DNA of 64,000 nt. Origin: an uncultured Bacteroidales bacterium. GTDB taxonomy: Bacteria; Bacteroidota; Bacteroidia; Bacteroidales; Bacteroidaceae. Shown here piece by piece: positions 36,190 to 44,951 of the stretch. A program made the position numbers and the translations under genes. Numbering within the stretch: the stretch's first letter is position 1; each line of letters begins with the position of its first letter. The stretch is from NCBI GenBank assembly GCA_902772585.1, contig CACYBB010000013.1:1-64000 (forward strand). The letters are read 5' to 3'. The notes below the pieces were generated by a model. The model was not told the origin of the DNA. It did no database searches and saw only the letters and a list, made by a program, of their open reading frames with translations.

Positions 36190-36747
36190 ATGAAGAAAAA
36201 GTTCATTTGCGCCGTTTGTGGATATATCTACGAAGGCGATGCAGCTCCCGAGAAGTGCCCCATCTGTAAGGCTCCTGCCTCTAAGTTCTCTGAATTGAAG
36301 GACGAGGGCGAAACCACCTATGCTACCGTTCACCGCATTGGTGATGGCAAGCCCGAGGGTGTTTCAGAAGAGATGATTAACGACCTGCGTGCACACTTCA
36401 ATGGTGAGTGCGGCGAGGTAGGTATGTATCTGGCTATGGCCCGCCAGGCTGACCGCGAGGGTTATCCTGAGATTGCCGAGGCATTCAAGCGCTATGCATT
36501 CGAGGAGGCCGATCACGCTTCACGCTTTGCTGAGTTGCTGGGCGAGTGCGTATGGGACACCAAGACCAACCTGGAGAAGCGCGCTGCTGCTGAGGCTGGT
36601 GCTTGCGAGGATAAGTTCCGCATTGCTAAGAACGCCAAGGCTGCTGGTTTTGATGCTATCCACGACACTGTTCATGAGATGGCAAAGGATGAGGCCCGTC
36701 ATGGTGCTGGCTTCGCTGGTCTGTTGAAGCGCTATTTTGGCAAGTAA
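36190..36747 (+). CDS. Rubrerythrin (reverse type, N-terminal rubredoxin domain)
   Basis: The 185-residue protein starts [20 protein letters not shown] with a rubredoxin-like iron site (CAVCG...CPICK) at the N-terminus, the reverse of classical rubrerythrin order. The ferritin-like di-iron domain follows, with ligands in [29 protein letters not shown] and [13 protein letters not shown]. It should reduce hydrogen peroxide and protect an anaerobe. A longer frame begins at 36091 but would run through the terminator and promoter; homology starts at 36190. Confidence 0.93.
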   Translation: MKKKFICAVCGYIYEGDAAPEKCPICKAPASKFSELKDEGETTYATVHRIGDGKPEGVSEEMINDLRAHFNGECGEVGMYLAMARQADREGYPEIAEAFKRYAFEEADHASRFAELLGECVWDTKTNLEKRAAAEAGACEDKFRIAKNAKAAGFDAIHDTVHEMAKDEARHGAGFAGLLKRYFGK

Positions 36748-36767
36748 AGGCAATAAAATAGGAGAAA

Positions 36768-36798
36768 AGCCGTTTTATCTGTATATGATAAGACGGCT
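36768..36798 (+). promoter_or_regulatory. Hairpin whose loop holds the start codon of the next gene
   Basis: Agccgttttat (36768-36778) and ataagacggct (36788-36798) pair over 11 bp with one G-T pair. The 9-nt loop contains the ATG at 36785-36787. It could be a rubrerythrin terminator or attenuator, or a structure limiting translation of the lipoprotein gene. Confidence 0.6.
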
Positions 36799-38089
36799 AT
36801 TCTTCTTTATAACAATATGTGTGTTGCTGGTATCGTGCAGCGATAACGACTCGTTCTCTACAGATGCGAGCCACCGCCTGACGTTTACCTGCGATACTGT
36901 ACGCATGGACACCCTTTTTGCCAAGGTTCCCTCGTCCACCTATTCCTTCTGGGTACACAACCAGTCGGGCGATGGTCTGCGACTTCGCACGGTTCGTCTG
37001 GAACGTGCCGGACAGTCGGGCTTCCGTGCTAATGTTGACGGCACCTTCCTCAATCCTGTTGTCAACGACTTGGAGATTCGTAAGGGCGACAGTCTGCGTG
37101 TATTCGTTGAGGTGACTGCTGCAGAGAATGTATCTCCCGACCCGCAATTGCTGGAGGACAACCTGCTGTTTACGTTGGAGAGTGGGGTGGTGCAGAAAGT
37201 CAATCTGCGCACCTATAGCTGGAATGCTGAGCAGTGGCAGGATGTCGACGTTACAGCTGATCGCACTATTGAAACATCCACGCCCATTGTTATCTATGGT
37301 GGCATCAACGTTGCCGAGGGGGCTACGCTAACCATCAAGAATACAACACTTTATTTCCATGATGGTGCTGGCATCACTGTTGCTGGTGGTTTGATTGCTG
37401 AGAACGTGACGATGCGTGGCGACCGTCTGGACCATATGTTCGTCTACTTACCCTACGACCGTGTCAGTGGTCAGTGGCAAGGCATTATGGTGAAGGCGAA
37501 AGCTGATGGCTGTGAGTTCACTGATTGTGAGATTCGTAATGCTATGGATGCGTTACAGTGCGACTCTACCAGCATCATCCTCACCAATACGATTATCCAC
37601 AACAGCAAAGGCTTTGGCCTGTGGGCTCACGATAGCGACGTGGCTATCAGCAATTGCGTGTTGTCTAATGCTCTCAACGACTGCGTAGCGCTTTTGGGTT
37701 GTCAGGCAATTATCGACCAGACAACATTGCCCCAATTCTATCCGCTGTCTGCCAATCGTGGTGCTGCCTTGCGCTTTGCCCCCTCTGAGAAGAAACCGAT
37801 TAAGCTATTGTGTACCAATACGTTGGCTACGGGTTATGCTGAAGATGTGGTGATGGGTGAGGTTGACGAGGATTCCGGCTACTATTTCGAGAATTGTCTG
37901 CTACGCACCCCTGAAATCGAGGATGCTGAACTGGTGAAAGATATTATCTGGGAGCAGAAAGACGACGAGATTCAGGGTGTTAAGCACTTCCTGCTTGTCG
38001 ATGGAGATAAAATGATCTACGACTTCCGACTCAAAGAGGAGTCACCTGCCTACGAGAAACTGATTGGTTGGCAGGCTACAGAACAATAA
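36785..38089 (+). CDS. Parallel beta-helix lipoprotein
   Basis: The 434-residue protein starts MIRRLFFFITICVLLVSCSD, a lipoprotein signal with Cys at about residue 18. A beta-sandwich-like part is followed by a right-handed parallel beta-helix region (GATLTIKNTTLYFHDGAGIT, then ADGCEFTDCEIRNAMDAL and DVAISNCVLSNALNDCV). No pectate-lyase catalytic pattern is evident. The longer frame from 36737 uses TTG inside the rubrerythrin gene and is rejected. The start codon lies in a hairpin loop. Location at the outer membrane is inferred. Confidence 0.75.
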   Translation: MIRRLFFFITICVLLVSCSDNDSFSTDASHRLTFTCDTVRMDTLFAKVPSSTYSFWVHNQSGDGLRLRTVRLERAGQSGFRANVDGTFLNPVVNDLEIRKGDSLRVFVEVTAAENVSPDPQLLEDNLLFTLESGVVQKVNLRTYSWNAEQWQDVDVTADRTIETSTPIVIYGGINVAEGATLTIKNTTLYFHDGAGITVAGGLIAENVTMRGDRLDHMFVYLPYDRVSGQWQGIMVKAKADGCEFTDCEIRNAMDALQCDSTSIILTNTIIHNSKGFGLWAHDSDVAISNCVLSNALNDCVALLGCQAIIDQTTLPQFYPLSANRGAALRFAPSEKKPIKLLCTNTLATGYAEDVVMGEVDEDSGYYFENCLLRTPEIEDAELVKDIIWEQKDDEIQGVKHFLLVDGDKMIYDFRLKEESPAYEKLIGWQATEQ

Positions 38090-38091
38090 AA

Positions 38092-38118
38092 TTCGTTTCA
38101 TTCGTATAATTCGTGGTT
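38092..38118. repeat. 9-nt phased spacer repeat
   Basis: Three nonads share ttcgt heads (ttcgtttca, ttcgtataa, ttcgtggtt) in the gap between the beta-helix lipoprotein stop and the epimerase start. Confidence 0.6.
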
Positions 38119-38121
38119 TCT

Positions 38122-39180
38122 ATGAAGAACATTTGCATATTTACGGGTGCTCGACCCAATTTCATCAAGGTGGCACCACTCATCCGTGCTATCGAGCGTA
38201 CTGACAATTGCGCATATCGTCTGGTTTATGCGGGTACTGCCGACGACCCGACGCTGGAATCGTCGCTGTTTGACGACCTGCAGATTCGTCGCCCTGACGT
38301 CTTTCTGGGTGTCGACTGTGAGAACCTCAACGAACTGACGGGTAGGGTGATGGCAGAGTTTGAGCGCTATCTGGAGGAAAATGCCACCGATACGGTTATT
38401 GTGGTTGATGACCTTGCCTCGACAATGGCTGCTGCTATCGTTACCAAGAAGCGTGGATTGCGCCTGGCGCACCTTGTGGCAGGAACGCGCTCATTCGATA
38501 TCTCCATGCCTAAGGAAATCAACCGTCTGGTCATCGACGGACTCAGCGACCTGCTGTTTACGGCAGGCGTAGGCTCCAGCAGCATTGCCACCCGTGAAGG
38601 TGCTGAGAATCACAAGATTTATATGGTGGGTAACATCCTGATGGATACCCTGCGCTATAATCACAACCGTTGGACGCGTCCGGCTTGCCTTGATGGCATC
38701 AACGATGGCGAATACCTCGTCTTCACCATCAATCGCAAGGCTTTGTTGGCTGACGAAGACAATCTGCGCCGTATGCTTCAGGCTATCAACGATGTCGCAG
38801 GCTCTCTGCCCGTCATTGCTCCTCTCCGTGGTCGTGCCTACGATGTAGTGTCCTCGTTCCATTTGCCCATCCATCTGACATCTTCCCTCAGTTACCTCGA
38901 TTTCGGCTACCTTACCGCTCATGCCAAGGGTATCATCACCGATTCCGGTAACGTTGCTGAAGAGGCTACCTTCAATCAGGTTCCATGCATCACGCTCAAC
39001 TCCTATACCGAGCATATCGAGACTGTTAAGCAGGGCACCAATGTCCTTGTTGGCGAGGATGCTGACCGTCTGCGTGAGGAACTGCAGCACATGGTCAGTG
39101 GTCAGTGGAAGACGTCCTCCTTGCCCGACCGTTGGGACGGACGTACTGCCGAGCGTATTGTGCAGATACTATGTAACTAA
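38122..39180 (+). CDS. WecB-like UDP-N-acetylglucosamine 2-epimerase
   Basis: The 352-residue GT-B-fold epimerase starts MKNICIFTGARPNFIKVAPL. It also has VAGTRSFDISMPKEINRLV and the C-terminal ITDSGNVAEEATFNQVPCIT with NSYTEHIETVKQGTN, all family signatures. The product would be UDP-ManNAc or a related sugar for surface polysaccharide. The usual ARAGLR context is altered to GTRSFDIS. It stands without other polysaccharide genes here. A strong terminator follows the stop. Confidence 0.85.
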   Translation: MKNICIFTGARPNFIKVAPLIRAIERTDNCAYRLVYAGTADDPTLESSLFDDLQIRRPDVFLGVDCENLNELTGRVMAEFERYLEENATDTVIVVDDLASTMAAAIVTKKRGLRLAHLVAGTRSFDISMPKEINRLVIDGLSDLLFTAGVGSSSIATREGAENHKIYMVGNILMDTLRYNHNRWTRPACLDGINDGEYLVFTINRKALLADEDNLRRMLQAINDVAGSLPVIAPLRGRAYDVVSSFHLPIHLTSSLSYLDFGYLTAHAKGIITDSGNVAEEATFNQVPCITLNSYTEHIETVKQGTNVLVGEDADRLREELQHMVSGQWKTSSLPDRWDGRTAERIVQILCN

Positions 39181-39185
39181 AAGAA

Positions 39186-39219
39186 AATGAGGGACTTCGC
39201 ATTTGTGAAGTCCCTCATT
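39186..39219. terminator. Strong bidirectional terminator
   Basis: Aatgagggacttc (39186-39198) and gaagtccctcatt (39207-39219) pair perfectly over 13 bp with an 8-nt loop. On the minus strand the stem is followed by ttcttttagtt. It ends both the epimerase gene and the minus-strand small transcript. Confidence 0.85.
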
Positions 39220-39231
39220 CTTTCATCCCGT

Positions 39232-39336
39232 TTATCTTGTTGGTGGGAAACCGAAACCTTGTGGCTGGGGAGCTCTCTCTGGCGTGCCGAAGAAAGAAGC
39301 CCATGCCTTGCCGCCTTTCTGCTACAGTTTTTTCAT
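39232..39336 (-). pseudogene. Small ORF interrupted by one in-frame TAG, inside its own promoter-terminator unit
   Basis: From ATG 39336 the frame reads MKKL, then TAG (39322-39324), then continues QKGGKAWASFFGTPERAPQP and ends QGFGFPPTR before TAA (39232-39234). A consensus promoter box lies 31 bp upstream and a 13-bp-stem terminator just downstream. The downstream part looks peptide-like (aromatic and proline spacing), so a small protein with a nonsense mutation is one reading. A non-coding RNA is the other. A different-frame ATG inside could start a 29-residue peptide. Confidence 0.45.
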
Positions 39337-39366
39337 ACTTGTGTTGATAAAGTTAGTTAGCTAGTG

Positions 39367-39374
39367 CAAAGGTA
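39367..39374 (-). promoter_or_regulatory. -7 box of the minus-strand small transcript
   Basis: The minus strand reads TACCTTTG followed by CACTAG, 31 bp upstream of the small ORF ATG at 39336. Confidence 0.7.
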
Positions 39375-39472
39375 CACCTTTTTTATGAATGTTGTACACA
39401 AAAAGCAAAAATGTTACGAAAAAATTGCGAAATAGGCGAATTGTGGGTGCAAAATCATTTTATTCTATAATT

Positions 39473-39496
39473 GTTTGGTGGTTTGGCGGTTTATTT
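39473..39496. repeat. 8-nt phased repeat next to a promoter
   Basis: Octads gtttggtg, gtttggcg and gtttattt directly precede the -7 box at 39498. Confidence 0.55.
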
Positions 39497-39497
39497 G

Positions 39498-39505
39498 TAT
39501 CTTTG
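39498..39505 (+). promoter_or_regulatory. -7 box of the Fic-like HTH gene
   Basis: TATCTTTG lies 26 bp upstream of the ATG at 39532. Confidence 0.75.
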
Positions 39506-39531
39506 CGGCAGAATAACTTATAGAATAAGAT

Positions 39532-40086
39532 ATGTATTTACCACCTTTCCGCCTCACACCTGAGATACTGCGTTTGATCTCTGAGATAGCTTCACAAGCC
39601 GGAATTCTTCGTGCGCTTGATAAAATCGACGATTTTTCGATGAAACGGGACGAAAATTCATCGGATTTTGCCACTTCTGTACCCGAAAGTGCCGATGGTA
39701 CCATGTTTATCACCTATATTTTGCGCACTTTGCAGGAAACGGTTCGCCAGGAGGTAGAACAAAAACTACAGGATAAAATAGAACGCGAAGTAAAGGATAA
39801 AATAGAGAGTAAAGTAAAGGAGAAAAGGGAAGAACAAAAGCCTTCCAAAGTAGAGGATAAAAGTGTTAAAACGGTAGAGAATAAGCCCCTTTCTCTGCGT
39901 CTGAGTGGCTCCGAACAGCGTGTTGTATCACTTTTAGCCAACGATTCGCACTTAACTATTGCCGATTTGAGCCAAAAAGCCCATCTTTCTGAGGCTGGAA
40001 TCAATAAAATTCTGGCTTCTCTGCGCAAGAAGGGCGTGCTGGAGCGTGTGGGCGCCAATAAGAATGGTTATTGGATTGTAAAGTAA
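39532..40086 (+). CDS. Fic-like N-terminus plus winged-helix C-terminus, no Fic core
   Basis: The 184-residue protein starts MYLPPFRLTPEILRLISEIA, closely like the N-terminal helix region (DUF4172 type) of Fic proteins. It ends with a winged-helix unit (LTIADLSQKAHLSEAGINKI, then KKGVLERVGANKNGYW) like the C-terminal domain of Fic and RecG-like proteins. Between them, where a Fic AMP-transferase core (HPFxxGN) is expected, there is only a charged helical segment of KDKIE and KVKEK words (about residues 77-120). It is probably a DNA-binding regulator; enzymatic activity is not expected. Confidence 0.6.
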   Translation: MYLPPFRLTPEILRLISEIASQAGILRALDKIDDFSMKRDENSSDFATSVPESADGTMFITYILRTLQETVRQEVEQKLQDKIEREVKDKIESKVKEKREEQKPSKVEDKSVKTVENKPLSLRLSGSEQRVVSLLANDSHLTIADLSQKAHLSEAGINKILASLRKKGVLERVGANKNGYWIVK

Positions 40087-40159
40087 AACATAAACGAAAC
40101 ATCTGTAACATTCTCGTTTATATTGCTTTATATAAACCGAGTAAAATAGGTAAAAGATA

Positions 40160-40193
40160 AATTGTGGGCCGATTATTTTGTCAGCCCACAATT
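40160..40193 (+). terminator. Terminator between the Fic-like gene and thrS
   Basis: Aattgtgggc (40160-40169) and gcccacaatt (40184-40193) pair perfectly over 10 bp, followed by attttgtaatttt. The tail overlaps the thrS promoter box. Confidence 0.7.
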
Positions 40194-40199
40194 ATTTTG

Positions 40200-40207
40200 T
40201 AATTTTG
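40200..40207 (+). promoter_or_regulatory. -7 box of thrS
   Basis: TAATTTTG lies 33 bp upstream of the ATG at 40241. Confidence 0.75.
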
Positions 40208-40240
40208 CGGGCGATTTAAACTTAAACATATATTGTAGAT

Positions 40241-42184
40241 ATGATCAACATTACTTTTCCAGACGGATCTGTTCGCTCGTATGAGCAGGGCGTTACTGGA
40301 CTTCAGATTGCCGAGAGCATCTCGCCTGCTCTGGCACGCAGCGTGATTAGCTGTGGCGTGAATGGTGAGACTGTAGAGCTGAACCGTCCTATCAACGAGG
40401 ACGCTACCATTGCTCTGTATAAGTGGGATGATGCCGAGGGTAAGCACACCTTTTGGCACACGTCAGCACACCTCTTGGCCGAGGCATTGCAGGAGTTGTA
40501 TCCTGGCATTCAGTTCGGCTTTGGTCCTGCTGTCGAGAACGGTTTCTTCTATGATGTGCTGTTGAAGGACGGCGAGATGATCAAGGAGAGCGACTTCCCG
40601 AAGATTGAAGACAAAATGCGTGAACTGGCCTCTAAGAAGGAGCCTGTCGTTCGCAAGGAGGTGGCTAAGGCCGATGCCCTGAAGCAGTTTGCTGCCGATG
40701 GTCAGACCTACAAGTGCGAGCACATTGAGCAGGACTTGGAGGATGGTACTATCACAACCTATACGCAGGGCGCATTTACCGACCTCTGTCGTGGTCCGCA
40801 CCTCATGGATACGGGTGAAATCAAGGCTATCAAGCTGACAAGTGTTGCTGGTGCCTTCTGGCGTGGTGATGCCACTCGCGAGCAGATGCAGCGTCTGTAT
40901 GGTATCTCGTTCCCCAAGAAGAAGATGCTCGACGAGTATCTCGTGATGCTGGAGGAAGCCAAGAAGCGCGACCATCGTAAGATAGGTAAGGAGATGGAAT
41001 TGTTCATGTTCAGCGACAAGGTTGGCAAGGGTTTGCCCATCTGGTTGCCGAAGGGTACTGAGCTCCGTCTGCGCTTGCAGGACCACTTGCGTAAAGTTCA
41101 GAAGCGTTTTGGATATCAAGAGGTTATCACTCCGCATATTGGTTCAAAAAATCTCTATGTTACCTCTGGTCACTATGCTCATTATGGCAAGGATTCCTTC
41201 CAGCCCATCCATACTCCTGAGGAGGACGAGGAGTACATGCTGAAGCCGATGAACTGTCCTCACCACTGCGAGATTTTCGCTTGGAAGCCCCGTTCTTATC
41301 GTGACCTGCCTTTGCGTATCGCTGAGTTCGGTACCGTCTATCGTTACGAGCAGAGTGGTGAGTTGCACGGACTGACTCGTGTACGTTCGTTCACGCAGGA
41401 CGATGCCCACCTGTTCTGTCGTGCTGACCAGGTGAAGCAGGAGTTCCTGAACGTGATGGACATTATCAATATCGTCCTCAAGGCTTTCGGTTTTGAGTTC
41501 GAAGCCCAGATTTCTCTCCGCGACCCCAACGACCACGAGAAGTACGTAGGTACTGACGAGGACTGGGCACTGGCTGAGAAGGCTATCCAGGAGGCTTGCG
41601 AGGAAAAGGGTCTGCCCGCTAAGGTGGAATATGGCGAGGCTGCCTTCTATGGTCCTAAGCTCGACTTCATGATTAAGGACGCCATTGGTCGTCGTTGGCA
41701 GTTGGGTACCATCCAGGTGGACTACAACCTGCCCAAGCGCTTCCAGTTGGAATATACCGACGAGGACAACACCAAGAAGACGCCTGTCATGATTCACCGT
41801 GCTCCCTTCGGCAGTATGGAGCGTTTCTGCGCCGTGCTCATCGAGCACACCAGTGGTCACTTCCCCTTGTGGCTCACTCCCGACCAGGTGGCTATCCTGC
41901 CGCTGTCCGAGAAGTACAACGACTACGCCAAGGAGGTTGCCAAGAAGTTCGATATGGGTGGCGTTCGTCCTACCATCGACCTGCGCAACGAGAAGTTGGG
42001 TCGTAAGATTCGTGACAACGAGTTGAAGCGCATTCCTTATATGGTTATTGTTGGTGAGAAGGAACAGCAGGATGGCACCGTTGCCGTACGTCCTCAGGGC
42101 GGTGGCGAGCAGAAGGTGATGACCATCCAGGAGTTCATCGACCACATCAATGCCGAGGTCAAGGAAATGACGAAGGAGTTCTAA
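40241..42184 (+). CDS. thrS: Threonyl-tRNA synthetase
   Basis: The 647-residue class II synthetase has an N-terminal TGS domain (residues 1-60), an editing domain with [11 protein letters not shown], catalytic motifs [14 protein letters not shown] and [15 protein letters not shown], and motif 3 [11 protein letters not shown]. The C-terminal anticodon-binding domain ([20 protein letters not shown]) is complete. In my recollection thrS in Bacteroides is followed by infC-rpmI-rplT; here nspC follows instead, separated by an octad repeat. Confidence 0.97.
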   Translation: MINITFPDGSVRSYEQGVTGLQIAESISPALARSVISCGVNGETVELNRPINEDATIALYKWDDAEGKHTFWHTSAHLLAEALQELYPGIQFGFGPAVENGFFYDVLLKDGEMIKESDFPKIEDKMRELASKKEPVVRKEVAKADALKQFAADGQTYKCEHIEQDLEDGTITTYTQGAFTDLCRGPHLMDTGEIKAIKLTSVAGAFWRGDATREQMQRLYGISFPKKKMLDEYLVMLEEAKKRDHRKIGKEMELFMFSDKVGKGLPIWLPKGTELRLRLQDHLRKVQKRFGYQEVITPHIGSKNLYVTSGHYAHYGKDSFQPIHTPEEDEEYMLKPMNCPHHCEIFAWKPRSYRDLPLRIAEFGTVYRYEQSGELHGLTRVRSFTQDDAHLFCRADQVKQEFLNVMDIINIVLKAFGFEFEAQISLRDPNDHEKYVGTDEDWALAEKAIQEACEEKGLPAKVEYGEAAFYGPKLDFMIKDAIGRRWQLGTIQVDYNLPKRFQLEYTDEDNTKKTPVMIHRAPFGSMERFCAVLIEHTSGHFPLWLTPDQVAILPLSEKYNDYAKEVAKKFDMGGVRPTIDLRNEKLGRKIRDNELKRIPYMVIVGEKEQQDGTVAVRPQGGGEQKVMTIQEFIDHINAEVKEMTKEF

Positions 42185-42186
42185 AG

Positions 42187-42224
42187 TTGACAATTTGACA
42201 AATTCACCATTTGACAATTTGAAG
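42187..42224 (+). repeat. 8-nt phased repeat covering the nspC start
   Basis: Octads ttgacaat, ttgacaaa, ttcaccat and ttgacaat begin 3 bp after the thrS stop. They include both possible TTG starts of nspC (42195 and 42219). Confidence 0.8.
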
Positions 42225-43361
42225 ACTCCCGTCTATATTATTGAAGAAAAGCGGTTGCGGCACAACCTCGCGCTGATTCGTGAGGTTGCTTGCCGCACCG
42301 ATTCTGAATGGATACTGGCTTTCAAGGCTTTCGCGCTGTGGAAGACGTTCCCCATCTTCCGCGAGTACATCAGCAGCACGACAGCCAGTTCTTTGGGCGA
42401 GGCCCGTCTGGCCTTTGACAAGTTTGGTGCAAAGGCACACACCTATTCGCCTGCTTATAAGGATGATGAGTTCGACGAGATAGTCCGTTGTTCCAGTCAT
42501 CTCACCTTTAATTCACTTTCACAGTATGAGCGGTTCCATGAAAGGGCAGGAGCGTGCTCGCTGGGACTGCGCATCAATCCGGAGTATTCTGAGGTAGAGA
42601 CGCTGCTCTACAATCCCTGTGCTCCAGGCACCCGCTTTGGTGTTTCTGCCGACAAACTGCCTGACACGCTGCCCAGCGACATCAAGGGTTTCCATTGCCA
42701 TTGTCATTGTGAGAGTGGCAGCGACGTCTTTGAGCGCTCGTTGCAGCATATCGAAGAGAAGTTCTCGAAGTGGTTCCCGCAGATTCAGTGGATCAACTTT
42801 GGTGGTGGTCATCTGGTGACGCGTAAGGACTACGACATTGAGCGCTTGGTACGTCTCGTGCAGGGATTCCACGAGCGCTATCCTTGGCTGAAGGTAATCT
42901 TCGAGCCCGGTAGTGCCTTTGCTTGGCAGACTGGTCCGCTGGTAGCCAGCGTGGTAGATATCGTGGAGGACAAGGGCATCCGTACCGCCATCCTCGACGT
43001 CAGCTTCACCTGCCACATGCCCGACTGCCTGGAAATGCCCTATTTCCCCGAGGTTCGCGGGGCAAAGCACGTAGAGCATACTACTCCCATCCCTCACAGG
43101 GAGGGGTTGGGGGAGAGTCTTCTCTACCGCCTAGGTGGCAACAGCTGTCTCTCTGGCGACTGGATGGGTGACTGGCAGTTTGACCACGAACTACAGATTG
43201 GCGAAGAGATTATCTTCGAAGACATGATTCACTACACCACCGTTAAAACCAACATGTTTAACGGCATCTCACATCCTTCTATTGCCATGCTTCATAGTGA
43301 CGGCACGCTGGAAATGCTCCGCGAATATTCCTATGAAGACTATCGCGACCGCATGGACTGA
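42195..43361 (+). CDS. nspC: Carboxynorspermidine decarboxylase
   Basis: The 388-residue alanine-racemase-fold PLP enzyme makes norspermidine or spermidine from the carboxy precursor. It has the PLP Lys in ILAFKAFALW, HCHCHCESG, the glycine loop NFGGGHLVTRKDYD, FEPGSAFAW and the C-terminal GNSCLSGDWMG (catalytic Cys, with LSGDW where homologues have LAGD). No ATG is available before the conserved region, so TTG at 42195 or 42219 is used. Near residues 296-308 the segment PIPHREGLGES is coded by a palindromic element and looks inserted. Confidence 0.9.
   Translation: MTNSPFDNLKTPVYIIEEKRLRHNLALIREVACRTDSEWILAFKAFALWKTFPIFREYISSTTASSLGEARLAFDKFGAKAHTYSPAYKDDEFDEIVRCSSHLTFNSLSQYERFHERAGACSLGLRINPEYSEVETLLYNPCAPGTRFGVSADKLPDTLPSDIKGFHCHCHCESGSDVFERSLQHIEEKFSKWFPQIQWINFGGGHLVTRKDYDIERLVRLVQGFHERYPWLKVIFEPGSAFAWQTGPLVASVVDIVEDKGIRTAILDVSFTCHMPDCLEMPYFPEVRGAKHVEHTTPIPHREGLGESLLYRLGGNSCLSGDWMGDWQFDHELQIGEEIIFEDMIHYTTVKTNMFNGISHPSIAMLHSDGTLEMLREYSYEDYRDRMD
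43083..43118. repeat. REP-like palindrome inserted inside nspC
   Basis: Inner arms tccct and aggga (43090-43094, 43098-43102) and outer arms ctccc and gggag (43084-43088, 43111-43115) form a nested hairpin in a G/C-biased block unlike the flanking codons. It is read in frame with no stop. Confidence 0.65.
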
Positions 43362-43366
43362 GCCAG

Positions 43367-43394
43367 TTGAGAATTGAGAATGGAGAATTGAGAA
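43367..43394. repeat. 7-nt phased spacer repeat
   Basis: Heptads ttgagaa, ttgagaa, tggagaa and ttgagaa start 5 bp after the nspC stop and run up to the terminator. Shifted by two, the word is gagaatt, as at 12574-12601. Confidence 0.85.
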
Positions 43395-43399
43395 AAATA

Positions 43400-43426
43400 A
43401 AAAGTGGTGATTGATTCACCACTTTT
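43400..43426. terminator. Bidirectional terminator between nspC and trmD
   Basis: Aaaagtggtga (43400-43410) and tcaccactttt (43416-43426) pair over 11 bp with a 5-nt loop. It is preceded by an A-rich run and followed by atttttc, so it works both ways. The right arm overlaps the trmD stop codon. Confidence 0.85.
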
Positions 43427-44105
43427 ATTTTTCTTCCAGCAGGTCGGGACGCAGACGGCGCGTACGCTCCATAGCCTGTTCCAGTTCCCAGTTACGTATT
43501 TTCGCCTCGTTGCCTGAGAGCAGTATCTCGGGTACCTTCCAACCTTTATAGTCGGCAGGACGCGTATAGATAGGTGCTGCCAGCAGGTCGTCCTGGAAAC
43601 AGTCTGACAGGGCGCTCTGCTCGTCGCCAATGACGCCAGGCACCACACGCACAATGGCATCGGCAATCATTGCAGCCACCAGTTCACCACCCGTCAGCAC
43701 AAAGTCGCCAATCGATATCTCCTTGGTAATCAGGTGGTCACGCACGCGCTGGTCGATACCTTTGTAGTGTCCTGCCAGGATGATGAGGTTACCCTTCAGC
43801 GACAGTTCGTTGGCCATGTGCTGGTCAAAGCGCTCTCCGTCAGGCGATGTGAAGATGACCTCGTCGTAGTCGCGCTCTGCCTTCAGCGCCGTAATGCAGC
43901 GGTCTATCGGCTCACACTGCATCACCATGCCTGCCGACCCGCCATAGGGGTAGTCATCCACGCGGCGCCACTTGTCAAGTGTGTAGTCGCGCAGGTTGTG
44001 CAGGCGTATCTCGGCCAGTCCCTTCTTCTCGGCACGTGCCAGGATGGATTCGTGAACAAAGCCCTCCAGCATTTCGGGCAGTACGGTAATGATATCTATT
44101 CGCAT
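43425..44105 (-). CDS. trmD: tRNA (guanine-N1)-methyltransferase
   Basis: TrmD methylates G37 of tRNAs, preventing frameshifts. The 226-residue knotted SPOUT enzyme begins [20 protein letters not shown] and keeps [31 protein letters not shown] and [20 protein letters not shown]. It overlaps the patatin gene upstream by 10 bp, an uncommon partner, and is separate from the usual rpsP-rimM-rplS set. Confidence 0.97.
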   Translation of the reverse strand: MRIDIITVLPEMLEGFVHESILARAEKKGLAEIRLHNLRDYTLDKWRRVDDYPYGGSAGMVMQCEPIDRCITALKAERDYDEVIFTSPDGERFDQHMANELSLKGNLIILAGHYKGIDQRVRDHLITKEISIGDFVLTGGELVAAMIADAIVRVVPGVIGDEQSALSDCFQDDLLAAPIYTRPADYKGWKVPEILLSGNEAKIRNWELEQAMERTRRLRPDLLEEK

Positions 44106-44947
44106 GTGTAAAACGCTTTAATCTGTTCAATATATCGTTCACCCACCTCGCGGCCTATCTCATAGACCAGTCGCATCTGTTGTGGGTCGTGGCTCAGGTG
44201 GCCAATGGGTATCTTCTCGTCAGGACGGATTACCAGACAGCGCCCCTCCCGTTCAGCCTCTGCCACGTACTCCAACTGCTTGTTGTACATCAGGTGGCGC
44301 TCGTCCAGGGCCTTCAGAAAGTGTGGGTACTTCCTCAGCGCCAAGCGCATCAGCGGCATCAGTTGGTTGTGCTCCTTCTGGTACCCCAGGGGCTGCGTCA
44401 GTATGACCACGTTGCGGTCGTAGCCCTGCTGCTCGTAGTAGGCTAGGGGAATGCTGTCGCTCACGCCCCCGTCCAGCAGCTTTCGACCTTGCACCTCCAC
44501 CACCTTCGACGCCAGCGGCATGCTCGCCGAGGCCCTCAGCCACTCCAGTTCGTCGTAGTCCACATGGTCCATCTTGTGATACACCGCCTGTCCTGTCTCT
44601 ACGTCTGTGCATACCACGGTGAACTCCAGCGGGTTCTCCTCGAAGGTCTTCGTGTCGAAGATGTCGTACTTGAAAGGCACCACGTGGTATCCGAACTCCG
44701 CATTGAAGTAGTCGCCGCTCTTCAACAGCGACCGCCACCCGCTATACCTGCTGTCCTTGGCAAAGCTGGTGTTGTAGCGGATGGCGCGCCCCACCTGTCG
44801 TGACTTGTAGTTGCAGCCGAATGCCGCCCCTGCCGACACGCCAATGAGCCCGTCAGGCTGGACGTCATGTTCCATCATGACATCTGTCACCCCTGCCGTC
44901 CATAGTCCGCGCATGGCGCCACCTTCCAGTACCAGTCCTTTTTTCAT
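44096..44947 (-). CDS. Patatin-like phospholipase/acyl hydrolase
   Basis: The 283-residue protein has the patatin dyad: glycine-rich [17 protein letters not shown], nucleophile GVSAGAAFG (GxSxG) and the Asp motif [12 protein letters not shown]. It should cleave acyl esters of lipids; no membrane segment is seen. The ATG at 44947 is chosen over the longer MHYLCS start because a promoter box covers that region. The start is then almost leaderless. It overlaps trmD by 10 bp. Confidence 0.9.
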   Translation of the reverse strand: MKKGLVLEGGAMRGLWTAGVTDVMMEHDVQPDGLIGVSAGAAFGCNYKSRQVGRAIRYNTSFAKDSRYSGWRSLLKSGDYFNAEFGYHVVPFKYDIFDTKTFEENPLEFTVVCTDVETGQAVYHKMDHVDYDELEWLRASASMPLASKVVEVQGRKLLDGGVSDSIPLAYYEQQGYDRNVVILTQPLGYQKEHNQLMPLMRLALRKYPHFLKALDERHLMYNKQLEYVAEAEREGRCLVIRPDEKIPIGHLSHDPQQMRLVYEIGREVGERYIEQIKAFYTCE

Positions 44948-44951
44948 GCTG

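Larger units (their letters stand above)
39181..39531. other. 351-bp gap between the WecB-like gene and the Fic-like gene
   Basis: The gap holds a bidirectional terminator, then a minus-strand transcription unit candidate (promoter box 39367-39374, short ORF 39232-39336 with an in-frame TAG). AT-rich sequence follows, with an 8-nt phased repeat (39473-39496) leading into the next promoter (39498-39505). No larger gene is visible on either strand. Confidence 0.6.

Noticed and set aside
36091..36747. 218-residue rubrerythrin
   Set aside because: The extra N-terminus is the terminator of the previous gene and the promoter; [11 protein letters not shown] is the natural start.
39322..39324. TAG read as pyrrolysine or another recoded residue
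   Set aside because: No pyrrolysine machinery is visible, the frame is very short and the codon follows only four residues; a nonsense change or non-coding RNA is simpler.
41144..42217. 357-residue minus-strand frame inside thrS
   Set aside because: The thrS coding is complete with all class II motifs; the antisense frame has only low-complexity Leu/Val/Thr content.
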